From the NCBI GenBank assembly GCA_021228405.1, contig JAJQRF010000002.1, positions 186,001 through 250,000 on the forward strand: a DNA stretch of 64,000 nt. The letters are read 5' to 3'. Made by a program: the position numbers and the translations under genes. Shown here one piece after another: positions 25,073 to 33,885 of the stretch; position 1 is the first letter of the stretch; every line of letters starts with the position of its first letter. Source of the stretch: Pyrinomonadaceae bacterium. Lineage in GTDB: Bacteria > Acidobacteriota > Blastocatellia > Pyrinomonadales > Pyrinomonadaceae. The notes beneath the pieces are model-generated. The model was not told where the DNA came from. It saw nothing but the letters and a program-made list of their open reading frames with translations, and made no database searches.

Positions 25073-26113
25073 ATGAATAGAAAATACGATTTCGGAATCG
25101 TCATCGGACGTTTCCAACCATTCCATTTAGCACATCTTGATTTAATCCGATACAGCTTAAAATTAGCCGAAAAGGTCGTTATCGTTCTTGGTTCGGCGCG
25201 AAGCGCGTCTGACGTGAAAAATCCTTTTACGCCCGTAATGCGCGAAGAAATTATCCGCGCCTGTTTTCCGAAAGACGAAAAACGCCTGATCTTTCGTGCT
25301 GTCCGCGATTACCCATATAACGACCACGTCTGGACGACCGAAGTGCAGAACGTAGTCAACGAAACGGTCGAAACGGATGATGCGAAAACCTCGATAGTCG
25401 GCTTTTTCAAAGACAAAAGCTCTTATTACTTAAATCTTTTTCCCCAATGGAGTTTTGAAGAATTTTACTGCCCGGACAAAAAACTTTTGAGTCTGAATGC
25501 GACGCAAATCCGCGAAAAATTCTTTTCCGAAACTGAAGATTGGAAGGATTTTCTGCCGCCGCAAGTCGCAACCGCACTTGAAGTTTTCAAACAGACGGAA
25601 ACTTTTGCGAATCTGCAAAAGGAATTTCAGTATTTGCAGAAATATCGCGCCGACACGCGTTTCGTCGGTGTTCCGTTCGAGCCGACTTTTATCACGACAG
25701 ATGCGGTTGTCGTGCAAAGCGGACACGTTCTCGTCATTCGTCGCGGACATCAGCCGGGTAAAGGTCTGCTTGCGCTTCCGGGCGGATTTCTGGCAAGCGG
25801 AGCAACTTTGGAAGAAAACGCGATCAAAGAATTAAAAGAAGAAACGCAGATCAAAGTTTCCGTGCAGGTCTTACGCGGAAGCATAAAATCTTCGCACGTT
25901 TTCGATTATCCCGAACGCTCGAATCGCGGACGAACCGTCACACACGCTTATTTCATCGAGCTTGAACCGAACTTAAAAGAAGGTTTACCGCGCGTCAAAG
26001 GCGGCGACGATGCCGCCAAAGCCTTCTGGCTTCCGCTTTCCGCACTCGGTGAAAAGGAAGAAGAATTTTTCGAGGATCATCTCTCGATTATCAGATATTT
26101 TTTAGGAATGTAG
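25073..26113 (+). CDS. nadM: Bifunctional nicotinamide-nucleotide adenylyltransferase / Nudix hydrolase
   Basis: 346 residues from ATG 25073 (MNRKYDFGIVIGRFQPFHLA); an upstream in-frame start at 24974 is rejected. The N-terminal nucleotidyltransferase has GRFQPFHLAH (an H-x-G-H variant with Ala), KNPFTPVMREE, and LNATQIREKFF matching the ISxTxxR motif. The C-terminal Nudix domain has GGFLASGATLEENAIKEL and KEETQI, a relaxed Nudix box like that of cyanobacterial NadM-Nudix proteins. It makes NAD from NMN and probably hydrolyses ADP-ribose. It is followed by a nicotinamide phosphoribosyltransferase gene, forming an NAD salvage pair. Confidence 0.92.
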   Translation: MNRKYDFGIVIGRFQPFHLAHLDLIRYSLKLAEKVVIVLGSARSASDVKNPFTPVMREEIIRACFPKDEKRLIFRAVRDYPYNDHVWTTEVQNVVNETVETDDAKTSIVGFFKDKSSYYLNLFPQWSFEEFYCPDKKLLSLNATQIREKFFSETEDWKDFLPPQVATALEVFKQTETFANLQKEFQYLQKYRADTRFVGVPFEPTFITTDAVVVQSGHVLVIRRGHQPGKGLLALPGGFLASGATLEENAIKELKEETQIKVSVQVLRGSIKSSHVFDYPERSNRGRTVTHAYFIELEPNLKEGLPRVKGGDDAAKAFWLPLSALGEKEEEFFEDHLSIIRYFLGM

Positions 26114-26165
26114 AAATAAAAATTAGGTTTTCAGGGAGAAAACCGAAAATTGGAGAAATAAAAAT

Positions 26166-27557
26166 ATGTTTGAAATTAACAGAATAATTGACACGGACAG
26201 TTACAAATCATCGCATTGGCTTCAATACCCGCCAAATACGACGCGGGCGTTTTTCTATCTCGAATCGCGCGGTTCGGATCGGGATTGGAATGAAACGGTG
26301 TTTTTCGGTTTGCAGTATTTGCTGAAAAATTATTTTCTCGCGCCGCTGACGCAAGGTATGGTCGAAGAAGCGCGTGAAGTCATTACCGCGCACGGACTTC
26401 CGTTTAATTATGAAGGCTGGACGAATTTGATTAACAAGCATCAAGGCAAATTGCCTTTGCGGATTCGCGCCGTCGCGGAAGGAACGGTCGTGCCGCTGCA
26501 CAATGTTTTGATGACGGTTGAAACGACCGACGACGAATTCGCGTGGGTTGGAAGTTGGTTTGAAACTCAGCTTTTGCGCGTTTGGTATTCGATCACGGTG
26601 GCGACGCAATCGTTTCAGATCAAAAAAGACGTTTACAAATATTTGAGTGAAACGGCGGACGATGCCGACGCGGAAATCGCATTCAAGGTTCACGATTTCG
26701 GCGCGCGCGGCGTTTCAAGTCAGGAAACGGCGGCAATCGGCGGCGCGGCGCACCTCGTCAATTTTATGGGAACCGACACGATGGCATCCTTACTTTTACA
26801 CCGCAAATTTTATCACGCTGAAATGGCAGGTTTTTCGATTCCGGCGGCGGAACATTCGACGATCACGAGCTGGGGACGCGAAAACGAAGTCGAAGCTTAT
26901 CGAAATATGCTGAAAAATTTTGCGAAACCGGATTCCCTCGTCGCGGTCGTTTCCGATTCGTGGAATATTTTTAACGCCGTCGAAAAAATCTGGGGTGAAC
27001 AGCTAAAACAGGAAGTTGTCGATTCGGGCGCGACGGTCGTGATTCGTCCCGATTCGGGCGAACCGATCGAAGTTGTTTCCAAAGTCGCTCAACTTTTGAG
27101 CGAAAAATTCGGTTACGAGATCAATTCAAAAGGTTACAAAGTCTTGAAAAACGTCCGCATTATCCAGGGCGACGGCGTAAATCAGGATTCGATCAAAGCG
27201 ATTTTGGAAAGATTAAAATCGGAAGGATTTTCCGCATCGAACATCGCTTTCGGCATCGGCGGCAGTCTTTTGCAAAAGGTAAACCGCGACACTTTGAAGT
27301 TTGCTTATAAATGTTCGGCAATCATCACAAACGGCGAATTGCGCGAAGTTTACAAACAGCCGATCACAGATTCGGGTAAAAACTCGAAACGCGGAAGGTT
27401 GGATTTGATAAAAGACGAAAATGGCGAATTTAAGACCGTAAAGATTGAAACGAAAGACGACATCAGTATTGAAAATTCACAGCTTCGCACTGTTTTTGAA
27501 AACGGCGAATTGCTGACAGATGATAATTTAGAGGCGATTCGCGAGAGAGCAAAGTAA
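26166..27557 (+). CDS. nadV: Nicotinamide phosphoribosyltransferase
   Basis: 463 residues, the length of NadV/NAMPT. It converts nicotinamide and PRPP to NMN, the substrate of NadM just upstream. Visible family blocks are IDTDSYKSSHWLQYPPNT at the N terminus, FYLESRG, HDFGARGVSSQETAAIGGAA, GTDTMASL, IPAAEHSTITSWGRE, VVIRPDSGEP, and RIIQGDGVN with GIGGSLLQKVNRDT. The gene starts 52 bp after nadM, so they are likely co-transcribed. No deamidase gene is nearby, so this organism can salvage nicotinamide directly. Confidence 0.94.
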   Translation: MFEINRIIDTDSYKSSHWLQYPPNTTRAFFYLESRGSDRDWNETVFFGLQYLLKNYFLAPLTQGMVEEAREVITAHGLPFNYEGWTNLINKHQGKLPLRIRAVAEGTVVPLHNVLMTVETTDDEFAWVGSWFETQLLRVWYSITVATQSFQIKKDVYKYLSETADDADAEIAFKVHDFGARGVSSQETAAIGGAAHLVNFMGTDTMASLLLHRKFYHAEMAGFSIPAAEHSTITSWGRENEVEAYRNMLKNFAKPDSLVAVVSDSWNIFNAVEKIWGEQLKQEVVDSGATVVIRPDSGEPIEVVSKVAQLLSEKFGYEINSKGYKVLKNVRIIQGDGVNQDSIKAILERLKSEGFSASNIAFGIGGSLLQKVNRDTLKFAYKCSAIITNGELREVYKQPITDSGKNSKRGRLDLIKDENGEFKTVKIETKDDISIENSQLRTVFENGELLTDDNLEAIRERAK

Positions 27558-27567
27558 TCGAAAATAA

Positions 27568-27649
27568 GAACGCGGATCGGGCGGATTTTTCGGACAAACT
27601 TTATAAATAAAATCCGTTTTTATCTGCCGAATCCGTCCGACCCGCGTTC
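27568..27649. repeat. Foldback between convergent genes, GAACGCGG family
   Basis: The left arm 27568-27596 (GAACGCGGATCGGGCGGATT and on) is largely complementary to the right arm 27621-27649. It lies between the nadV stop and the convergent alkyltransferase-like gene and probably works as a terminator for both. Confidence 0.7.
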
Positions 27650-27658
27650 AAATTTCTT

Positions 27659-28021
27659 TCACCCAAAAAGACTCGGCTGATCGTCCGGTTTTTCCTCAAA
27701 ACCTTCGGGAAACCAACGGTATTTTTCCAGATCGCATTTGCCTTTGTCGTTGAAAATCACGCCTTCTTCTTCGAGAATTTTCTGCTGTATGTTGTGCGGA
27801 AGCAGTAATTTATCGGTCGAACATTTCCCTTGCGAATTTATCACGCGCTGCCACGGAACATTTTCCGAATCAGCCGCGTGCATCACATATCCGACCGTTC
27901 GCGCCGTATAGCCTTCTCCCAAAATTCCGGCGATCTGTCCGTAGGTCATCACACGCGCCGACGGGATTTTGCGGACAATTTCATAAACTTTCTCACGGTA
28001 AGTTCTATCATCAACATTCAT
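27659..28021 (-). CDS. atl: Alkyltransferase-like (ATL) DNA-binding protein
   Basis: 120 residues of the MGMT C-terminal fold: VRKIPSARVMTYGQIAGILG (helix-turn-helix) and GYVMHAADSENVPWQRVINS. The active-site PCHRV of real methyltransferases reads PWQRV, with Trp in place of the acceptor Cys, the hallmark of ATL proteins. ATLs bind O6-alkylguanine and hand it to nucleotide excision repair. It starts 5 bp after the AAA+ ATPase gene stop, so it rides the 28-36 kb transcript or a sub-operon. Confidence 0.92.
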   Translation of the reverse strand: MNVDDRTYREKVYEIVRKIPSARVMTYGQIAGILGEGYTARTVGYVMHAADSENVPWQRVINSQGKCSTDKLLLPHNIQQKILEEEGVIFNDKGKCDLEKYRWFPEGFEEKPDDQPSLFG

Positions 28022-28026
28022 AAAAA

Positions 28027-29904
28027 CTATCTTCGATTTCCGACCGAAAATCTGAGAGTTTCGAGTTTTTGCTGGAGGTCGTCAGCCGACAATTCGGCAT
28101 ATTTTTCGGGTAAAAGTTTACGATTGGAACACTCGAAAACGGCGAGATGTTCCATAAACTCGAGCATTGTCGTGTCGCGGCTCGGAAAATAATCGGCAAA
28201 TGCGGTTTGCAGGTTTTCGGCAGTTATCAACGGATTTTCCTCGGAAGCTTTTGCCGCATTTTCGCCCGCCAAAAGTAAAACGGCTTCGATGTCCGCCGCG
28301 CTGTAGCCGACCATTTTTTCCCAGATGTCGCTTTCATCCAGCACATTTTCGGCGACATTCAGTTTATTTTTCCTGGCGACGGCTTTTCCGATGGCGAAAA
28401 CTTCCGTGACCGTTTGCGGGTAGAAAAACGGGATTTTTCGGTCGAGCCGTCCGGCACGTTTGAGATCGATGTCGATCTGATCGGGACGATTCGACATCAA
28501 AATGAACAAAACCCGTCCGCGATTCGACGTGTCGGACATAAATTCCTTCATTTTCGCAATAATGCGCGAAGAAGTCCCGTCGTCGCCTTCGGATTCGCCG
28601 CCGTTGCCGAAACTGCGGTCGGCTTCATCGATAATCACGATAACCTGCCCGATCGCTTTGATGACGCTCAAAACTTTTTCGAGATTTCCTTCGGTCGCGC
28701 CGACCCATTTCGAGCGGATATTTTTCAATTTGACCGCCGTCATTTTCGCCTCGCCTGCAAAAGCCGTCGCGAAAAACGTTTTTCCGGTTCCCTGCGCACC
28801 CGTGAAAAGCAAACCCATCGGAACGCGGTTATAAAAACCGTCGCGCATATTTTTGGCAATAAAACGTAAATCTTCCTTGATCGCTTCCTGTCCGCCGACG
28901 ACCTCGAAACCGAATTTCGGTTCGATAAATTCGAGCAAACCGAAACATTCTCGTTCGATGATCTCGCGTTTGCGCTGAAAGATCAGCCGGTCGCGTTCCT
29001 GCGCGGCTTTTTCCTGTAAGTCCTTCGCCGTTTGATCGGCTGAATCTTTTCTTTCCGGCGCGAGAAGTTTAACTATTTCTTCATTTGTCTTTTCGAGCGT
29101 AAGTTGTGCCAACTCTTTCGCACGAGACTGAACGTCCTCGGTTCCGCCGAGCAGTCCCGCGATAAATTGAGTTCTTTCTTCCAGACTCGCGCCTTCGCTC
29201 TGATGCGGCGTGAGAATCGAAGTGATCTGCAAAAGCTTCAAGCCCGCCGTGATTTCCGCGTAACGATTTTGCGCGTTCTCGGTCATCGAATTGTCCGTTA
29301 AGGCAATTGCCCGTTTCCGCGTTTCGGTGTCGGGCAATGGCACTTCGATTGCCGCAACTCGCGGATTTGCAATAATTTTCGGCGAAAGTTCGGATAAATT
29401 TTCGGTCATTATAATGACGATATTATCCTTCTGATGAATGTTCGGCAGAAACGACCAGCGATGAAGCGTGACGATGGCGGCGCGGTCGGTATCCGCCTGA
29501 AACGAAGGATCGCCCGCCGGTGCAAGCGTTTCCGAATATTCCAGAATCAGCGCATTGCGCGAAGAAGTTAAAATATTCGTGCCCGTCAGCAAAATTTCCA
29601 GAGCTTCGAGCCATTGCGTTTTTGAATGCGCGTTCGTCAAATCTTCCAAAACGCCGAGCGCGTCTTTTCTGCCGTCATCGTAATTATTACGATAAGCCGT
29701 GCGGAAACCTTGCGAAATGTTGAAAACTCCGACCAAATCCTTGTTCGACTTTAAAACTTCGTTGACGAGAAAATCGGTCAGTGAAAGCAATTTCCCGTTG
29801 TGCAGAATCGTGTCGTAAACATTGCCGAAAAGCACGAAAACCGATGCTTCGCCGCGCAGATAACGGCGTTTCAACTCATTTGTCCATTCAGGTAATTGGC
29901 TCAT
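28027..29904 (-). CDS. AAA+ ATPase with degenerate N-terminal AAA-like half
   Basis: 625 residues. The C-terminal half is an active AAA+ module: GAQGTGKT Walker A (about 369-376), VIVIIDEADRS Walker B (about 420), LFILMSNRPDQIDIDLKRAGRLDRKIPF with arginine fingers (blocks LMSNRP and RAGRLDRKI) and GYSAADIEAVLLLAGE. The N-terminal 330 residues retain AAA-like shape (DNIVIIMTENLSELSPKI, PLPDTETRKRAI) but lack Walker motifs, recalling the two-part layout of Ycf46-like ATPases. A coiled stretch (about 275-320) joins the halves. It is the last large gene of the PspA/ABC cluster. A remodelling role on PspA or the membrane complex is inference. Confidence 0.85.
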   Translation of the reverse strand: MSQLPEWTNELKRRYLRGEASVFVLFGNVYDTILHNGKLLSLTDFLVNEVLKSNKDLVGVFNISQGFRTAYRNNYDDGRKDALGVLEDLTNAHSKTQWLEALEILLTGTNILTSSRNALILEYSETLAPAGDPSFQADTDRAAIVTLHRWSFLPNIHQKDNIVIIMTENLSELSPKIIANPRVAAIEVPLPDTETRKRAIALTDNSMTENAQNRYAEITAGLKLLQITSILTPHQSEGASLEERTQFIAGLLGGTEDVQSRAKELAQLTLEKTNEEIVKLLAPERKDSADQTAKDLQEKAAQERDRLIFQRKREIIERECFGLLEFIEPKFGFEVVGGQEAIKEDLRFIAKNMRDGFYNRVPMGLLFTGAQGTGKTFFATAFAGEAKMTAVKLKNIRSKWVGATEGNLEKVLSVIKAIGQVIVIIDEADRSFGNGGESEGDDGTSSRIIAKMKEFMSDTSNRGRVLFILMSNRPDQIDIDLKRAGRLDRKIPFFYPQTVTEVFAIGKAVARKNKLNVAENVLDESDIWEKMVGYSAADIEAVLLLAGENAAKASEENPLITAENLQTAFADYFPSRDTTMLEFMEHLAVFECSNRKLLPEKYAELSADDLQQKLETLRFSVGNRR

Positions 29905-29968
29905 TGACTGATTTCATCGTCGGTTCATTTTCAACGAAAATAACGAATAAATGCACCGGCGGCTAAAT

Positions 29969-30730
29969 TTATTTATTTCCTTCCGTGACGGGATTCGGCT
30001 GACCTTCGAGAAGCGGCACGATGATTTCCGCCAAACGCTGTTCTTCCGCCACGCGGCGCGCCGCAAAAGATTCGGCTTGACGCTTCATTTCGGCGGTTTC
30101 GGTTCGTAAAGCGTCCATCTCGGCATTTTTCCGTTCGAGATACTGCTTTACTTCTTCGTTGATCTGCTGAATCATCTGCGAATTGTTCGCTTCGGTTTGC
30201 TGTGCGCGGTCGTTGAGCATTTTTTGATACGCATCCAGAGCGCGGTCGCGTTTGACGGCATCGTTTACGGGCACGTCGGGCGTGACGTTTTGCGCTTTCA
30301 GAGCCATTTTTACAACGAGTGCCTTCGTGCTCATCGGCTGATCCTTGAGCGTTGCGTCCTGTAAAAGTTCGTTGAGTTTATCGACCGTAAAAGCCGATTC
30401 GTCAACGCCGGCTTCGGCATAAATATCGGCAAAATTTTTGCCCGACATATCGTCGCCGCTCAATTCAAACTCGGGTGACGGTTCGCTTTCCGCCATTTCA
30501 GCGACCGTGTTCGGGGTCGGCGGCGGCACATCGTAATGCTCGGGTTCTTCCTCAACTTTTGAAATAAAAAATCCGCCGATGGATTTCAAAAACGACGAAC
30601 CGCCGCTCGGTTTTGCCGATTCTTCATCGACGGGTTCAGGGACGACATCTTCCGTCGGCGCGTAATTTGAACCGCTCGTTAAATCGTCAACTTCGCGTAA
30701 AAGTTTATCTAAATCCGGGTTTCTAGCCAT
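29969..30730 (-). CDS. Acidic linker and coiled-coil hypothetical protein of the PspA/ABC cluster
   Basis: 253 residues. No family recognised. The N-terminal 110 residues are acidic and Pro-rich (DVVPEPVDEES, DVPPPTPNTVAEMAESEPSPE), probably disordered, with a short hydrophobic patch (SFLKSIGGFFISKVEEE). Residues about 110-170 form a helical module. The C-terminal 80 residues are a long coiled coil (INEEVKQYLERKNAEMDALR, TETAEMKRQAESFAARR). AGGA stands before the ATG. It sits between the two-TM protein and the AAA+ ATPase, so an adaptor role is plausible. Confidence 0.75.
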   Translation of the reverse strand: MARNPDLDKLLREVDDLTSGSNYAPTEDVVPEPVDEESAKPSGGSSFLKSIGGFFISKVEEEPEHYDVPPPTPNTVAEMAESEPSPEFELSGDDMSGKNFADIYAEAGVDESAFTVDKLNELLQDATLKDQPMSTKALVVKMALKAQNVTPDVPVNDAVKRDRALDAYQKMLNDRAQQTEANNSQMIQQINEEVKQYLERKNAEMDALRTETAEMKRQAESFAARRVAEEQRLAEIIVPLLEGQPNPVTEGNK

Positions 30731-30747
30731 TTTTTCCTCTTAATAAA

Positions 30748-31596
30748 TTATTTGATTCTTCTCAAATTTGATTGCCTTTTGGCTTGTGAATTCGTTTTCT
30801 GCGAAAGCGGCGCGGGAATCGAACTTTCATTTGAATCGCCTAAAACGTCTTCATAAGTCGCCTTCAATTCTTCGTCGATGTTGAGCGTCAGTAATAGATT
30901 ATCGACCTGCGACGAAACATTCGCGGGATCGGCAACCGTGTAAACTTCATCGTGCAAAAGATTCAGCGAATTTTTCACAACTGAAAGCCGTGCCGCCAGA
31001 AGTCTTAACAGATCGCTCAACTGCATCGTTCTTTGCAAACGCTGTTTGATGATTCGCACGTTTTGCGCCAAAACTTCGCGGACTTTCGGCGATTTTTCTT
31101 TTTCCAGAGCGGCTTCGTTATGCTGTAATTCGCTTTGCAATCTTTGCGTTAAATTTACAACGTTTCGGCTCGATGAAAGATGATGCGCCTGCAACATTCT
31201 GACATATTCAAAACGAAACGTGCCGAGCTTGTTTATCAGGTCGGACATCAAAAAATTGCCCGTATTTCCTTGAGTTTTCCAACGATTTTCGATTTCTTCG
31301 CAAAGATATTTGACACTCTCAAAATCGTTCTGGTATTCCATCGGAAGACTTGCAACGATTTCCTGTTCGCGGATTTTGATGTTTTCCTTATCGTCTATCT
31401 GCGCCTTCAATCTGATGTAATGCTGAACGATCGGCATTTGCGCCAGAAGAAAAGCGGCGACTTGTCCGCCTAAAAGCAATGCCCCAAAGCCGATGAAATT
31501 GATCGTCACCATCAGCAGAAACATAATGCCGATGAAACCCAAATTCCATTGACTCAAAAAGACTTCCTTAACGTAATTCGGCTCATTCTGTGCCAT
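30748..31596 (-). CDS. Two-TM coiled-coil membrane protein of the PspA/ABC cluster
   Basis: 282 residues. Two adjacent TM helices lie near residues 19-55 (LGFIGIMFLLMVTINFIGF and LLLGGQVAAFLLAQMPI). A long cytosolic helical region follows, with segments such as SRNVVNLTQRLQSELQHNEA, EVLAQNVRIIKQRLQ and LSDLLRLLAARLSVVKNSL. The C terminus is basic (QAKRQSNLRRIK). No family is recognised. It starts 6 bp after the ABC ATPase stop, so it is tightly coupled to the transporter genes and could be an extra membrane subunit. Confidence 0.78.
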   Translation of the reverse strand: MAQNEPNYVKEVFLSQWNLGFIGIMFLLMVTINFIGFGALLLGGQVAAFLLAQMPIVQHYIRLKAQIDDKENIKIREQEIVASLPMEYQNDFESVKYLCEEIENRWKTQGNTGNFLMSDLINKLGTFRFEYVRMLQAHHLSSSRNVVNLTQRLQSELQHNEAALEKEKSPKVREVLAQNVRIIKQRLQRTMQLSDLLRLLAARLSVVKNSLNLLHDEVYTVADPANVSSQVDNLLLTLNIDEELKATYEDVLGDSNESSIPAPLSQKTNSQAKRQSNLRRIK

Positions 31597-31602
31597 AAAT
31601 CT

Positions 31603-32424
31603 TTAGTTTCGCGCAATCACCAAACGCGGGAAATGAACATATTTTATCTCTTTTTTGATTTCGAGAAAACGCGGCAAATCTTCAATATCAGGTTGATAAG
31701 CCAAACCTTCGGCGATCATATCGTATTCTTTGACGAAATATGCGCCGCCTTTTTCTTCCGTATCGTTCGGCTTTCCGAGCAGATGAACGTGATCGGAAAT
31801 TATCATTGCCGAGGTCACGTCGTGCGTCACGATGATAAAAGTATTGTCCGTATGCTGTTCCGCCGTGTGTGTTAATAAATTGATGACTTTCTGAATATTG
31901 TTCGGATCGAGTCCCGAAAACGGTTCGTCCAAAATCACATACCGACGCTCCTGAATAAGCTGTTGCGCGATCGCCACGCGCTGACGCTGACCGCCGGAAA
32001 GCTGCATCGGATATGAATCCGCCTGTCTGACAAGTTCAAATTCTTCGAGATATTTTAACGCTTTCGCTTTTGCTTCCTGCGCCGACAAACCGCCGTTTTT
32101 GGCAGGTTCGACCAGATTGTTCAGCACGGTTTGATCGTCAAAAAGCGGATAACGCTGGAAAACTACGCCGATGTCTCCGATCTTGACTTCACGCATCGAG
32201 CCGTCTTTGATAATTACTCTGCCCGAATCGGGCTTATCCAATCCGGCTAAAATTCTCAACAAAGTAGTTTTCCCGCCGCCCGAAGGTCCCAAAATGCTCA
32301 GAATCTGCGGTTTTTCGGGAATGTTCAAAATCCTCAAATTTACATCCGACAAAACCTGCAAAGTCTTGCCGTCATTGAGCGGAAAACTTTTCGAGACATT
32401 ATCGATGTTTAGTAACTCTTCCAT
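31603..32424 (-). CDS. ABC transporter ATP-binding protein, nitrate/sulfonate/taurine-type
   Basis: 273 residues with Walker A GPSGGGKTTLLR, Q-loop FQRYPLFDDQTV, signature LSGGQRQRVAIAQQL, Walker B YVILDEPFSGLD and the H-loop VTHDVTSAM. The closest layout is that of the SsuB/TauB/NrtD group. The C-terminal 60 residues (KGGAYFVKEYDMIAEGLAYQ and on) extend past the usual domain. It pairs with the permease upstream and shares a transcript with the downstream two-TM protein. The substrate is unknown. Confidence 0.92.
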   Translation of the reverse strand: MEELLNIDNVSKSFPLNDGKTLQVLSDVNLRILNIPEKPQILSILGPSGGGKTTLLRILAGLDKPDSGRVIIKDGSMREVKIGDIGVVFQRYPLFDDQTVLNNLVEPAKNGGLSAQEAKAKALKYLEEFELVRQADSYPMQLSGGQRQRVAIAQQLIQERRYVILDEPFSGLDPNNIQKVINLLTHTAEQHTDNTFIIVTHDVTSAMIISDHVHLLGKPNDTEEKGGAYFVKEYDMIAEGLAYQPDIEDLPRFLEIKKEIKYVHFPRLVIARN

Positions 32425-32428
32425 AATT

Positions 32429-32526
32429 CATTTATCATTCATCATTTATCATTTATCAACTTTCAAATTTTAATTGTCGCTGTGATTTTCACATTTCGAC
32501 AGATGTTAAATGATGAATGATAAATG
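32429..32526. repeat. Heptamer-repeat hairpin between permease and ABC ATPase genes
   Basis: CATTTATCATTCATCATTT (32429-32447) pairs perfectly with its complement at 32508-32526. Repeat units are TTTATCA/AAATGAT 7-mers, the same family as at 23.7 kb. The hairpin fills the spacer between two genes that should be co-expressed. Confidence 0.9.
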
Positions 32527-32534
32527 ATAAATGT

Positions 32535-33377
32535 TTACGCTCTTTCGGAAATTGTCGTGTAGGGAAACAAGATTCGTTTCAGCCAATAAAAAAACTGATC
32601 TTCAAGAATAGCGATAATACCGATAATTATCAGATAAACATAAACTTCGGCTTTCTGGTTAGTCGATGAATATGAATAGATCGCCGCGCCGATTCCGCCT
32701 TCGGTGCGGTTAAAGGTTTCGATGGCGACGATCATCACCCAACCCATCGCCGCACTCTGCGCGACAATATCGATCATCGCGGGCAAAGTCGGACGCAGAA
32801 CGACCGTCCAGAAAACCTTAAAATCGCCGTAATTCAAAACCCGTGCTAGTTCGTATTTCAACTTCGGAATTTGTGCGATTTCCGCCGTCATCGAAGTTAT
32901 CAAAAAGAACGCCATTCCCGTTGACAGCATCGCGACCTTCATCGACCAGCCGATCGTGAAGATCGAAAGAAATACCAAGTTAAACGCAACAATCGGCAAA
33001 TATCTGAACCATTGCAGAATCTGGTTGAGCGGCTGAAGAATCGGCAAAACGCTGAAATATGCAATGAGAAGCGAAACCACCGAAGCAAAAAACAACCCGA
33101 CAATGTTGAGTTTCAGCGTCGTCCACGTGTTGTAAACGAGATTGCTCGTGTCGTTTGCTTCGGACGCGAACATTCTCTGAAATGCCGCCAAAACCTCGCT
33201 CGGATACGGGATTCCCTGAATCGGCGTAAACATCCAGAACAGAAACAGAATCACGATCCAGATGACGAAAAGATTTGCCCGCATAAAACGCGCAGGCTCA
33301 CCGCAAAAACGAAACGTTTCGCTGAAAATATTTTGACGCGAAGCGGATTGATTATTTTTCTCGACTTGTGTAACCAT
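32535..33377 (-). CDS. ABC transporter permease, nitrate/sulfonate/taurine-type
   Basis: 280 residues from ATG 33377 (MVTQVEKNNQSASRQN); a TTG at 33389 is an alternative. About six TM helices are visible (for example LFVIWIVILFLFWMF, IVGLFFASVVSLLIAYFSV, LSTGMAFFLITSMTAEIA, VYVYLIIIGIIAILEDQFFY). The coupling-loop region ELARVLNYGDFKVFWTVVLR and PTLPAMI fits the SsuC/TauC family, although the EAA motif is altered. The partner binding protein is encoded upstream, separated by one oppositely oriented gene. Confidence 0.88.
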   Translation of the reverse strand: MVTQVEKNNQSASRQNIFSETFRFCGEPARFMRANLFVIWIVILFLFWMFTPIQGIPYPSEVLAAFQRMFASEANDTSNLVYNTWTTLKLNIVGLFFASVVSLLIAYFSVLPILQPLNQILQWFRYLPIVAFNLVFLSIFTIGWSMKVAMLSTGMAFFLITSMTAEIAQIPKLKYELARVLNYGDFKVFWTVVLRPTLPAMIDIVAQSAAMGWVMIVAIETFNRTEGGIGAAIYSYSSTNQKAEVYVYLIIIGIIAILEDQFFYWLKRILFPYTTISERA

Positions 33378-33427
33378 AAATGCGGACAAGCTTTAACAAT
33401 TTAAAATAAAAAATTAAGGAGAATTTT

Positions 33428-33808
33428 ATGTCGCAAATTGCAGATCAAGAACACGGAAAATTCAAAGTTTTTGCCGGAAAACTCGGTGCAAACAATGAAC
33501 TCGGCGAACTCGCCGATAAAGTTTCGGCTTTCGCCGCCGAAAATAAAATCGCCGCTAAAAGCATCGGCGTAGAATATTTGGAATCATCCGAAAGTCTAAT
33601 TATCACATTAGGTTATCGTGATGACGAGGAACATTATCCGATCAAACTCGAAACCGTGAATCTCGGAAAAATGGACATCGGACAAGATTTTTCCGCTCTC
33701 GAACAAAAAATGTCGGACGCAAGCGGCTCAGTCAATAAAATTATCTGTCACGAACTTTTTGTCACCGAAGACAAAGATTTTTTGATGGTCTTTATGACGC
33801 ATCAATAA
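33428..33808 (+). CDS. Unknown 126-residue protein, opposite strand inside the PspA/ABC cluster
   Basis: A soluble acidic protein that I do not recognise (FKVFAGKLGANNELGELADK, AAKSIGVEYLESSESLIITL, NKIICHELFVTEDKDFLMVF). It has a strong ribosome site (AAGGAG 6 bp before ATG). It is transcribed against the surrounding genes: divergent from the permease (50 bp between starts) and convergent with the OmpA-fused binding protein. A short alpha/beta fold is likely. Its placement suggests a linked but separately expressed role. Confidence 0.8.
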   Translation: MSQIADQEHGKFKVFAGKLGANNELGELADKVSAFAAENKIAAKSIGVEYLESSESLIITLGYRDDEEHYPIKLETVNLGKMDIGQDFSALEQKMSDASGSVNKIICHELFVTEDKDFLMVFMTHQ

Positions 33809-33822
33809 AACCAATCAAACAA

Positions 33823-33885
33823 ACGGAAACGGAAAATGGAAAATCGTAAAGTATGAATTTCCATTTTCCGTTTTGCGTTCTGCGT
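33823..33885. repeat. Heptamer-repeat foldback between convergent genes
   Basis: Nine 7-bp units: ACGGAAA, CGGAAAA, TGGAAAA, TCGTAAA, GTATGAA, TTTCCAT, TTTCCGT, TTTGCGT, TCTGCGT. The outer ones are complementary, giving a hairpin around 33852. It separates the ends of the 126-residue gene and the OmpA-fused gene and can serve as a terminator. Confidence 0.85.
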
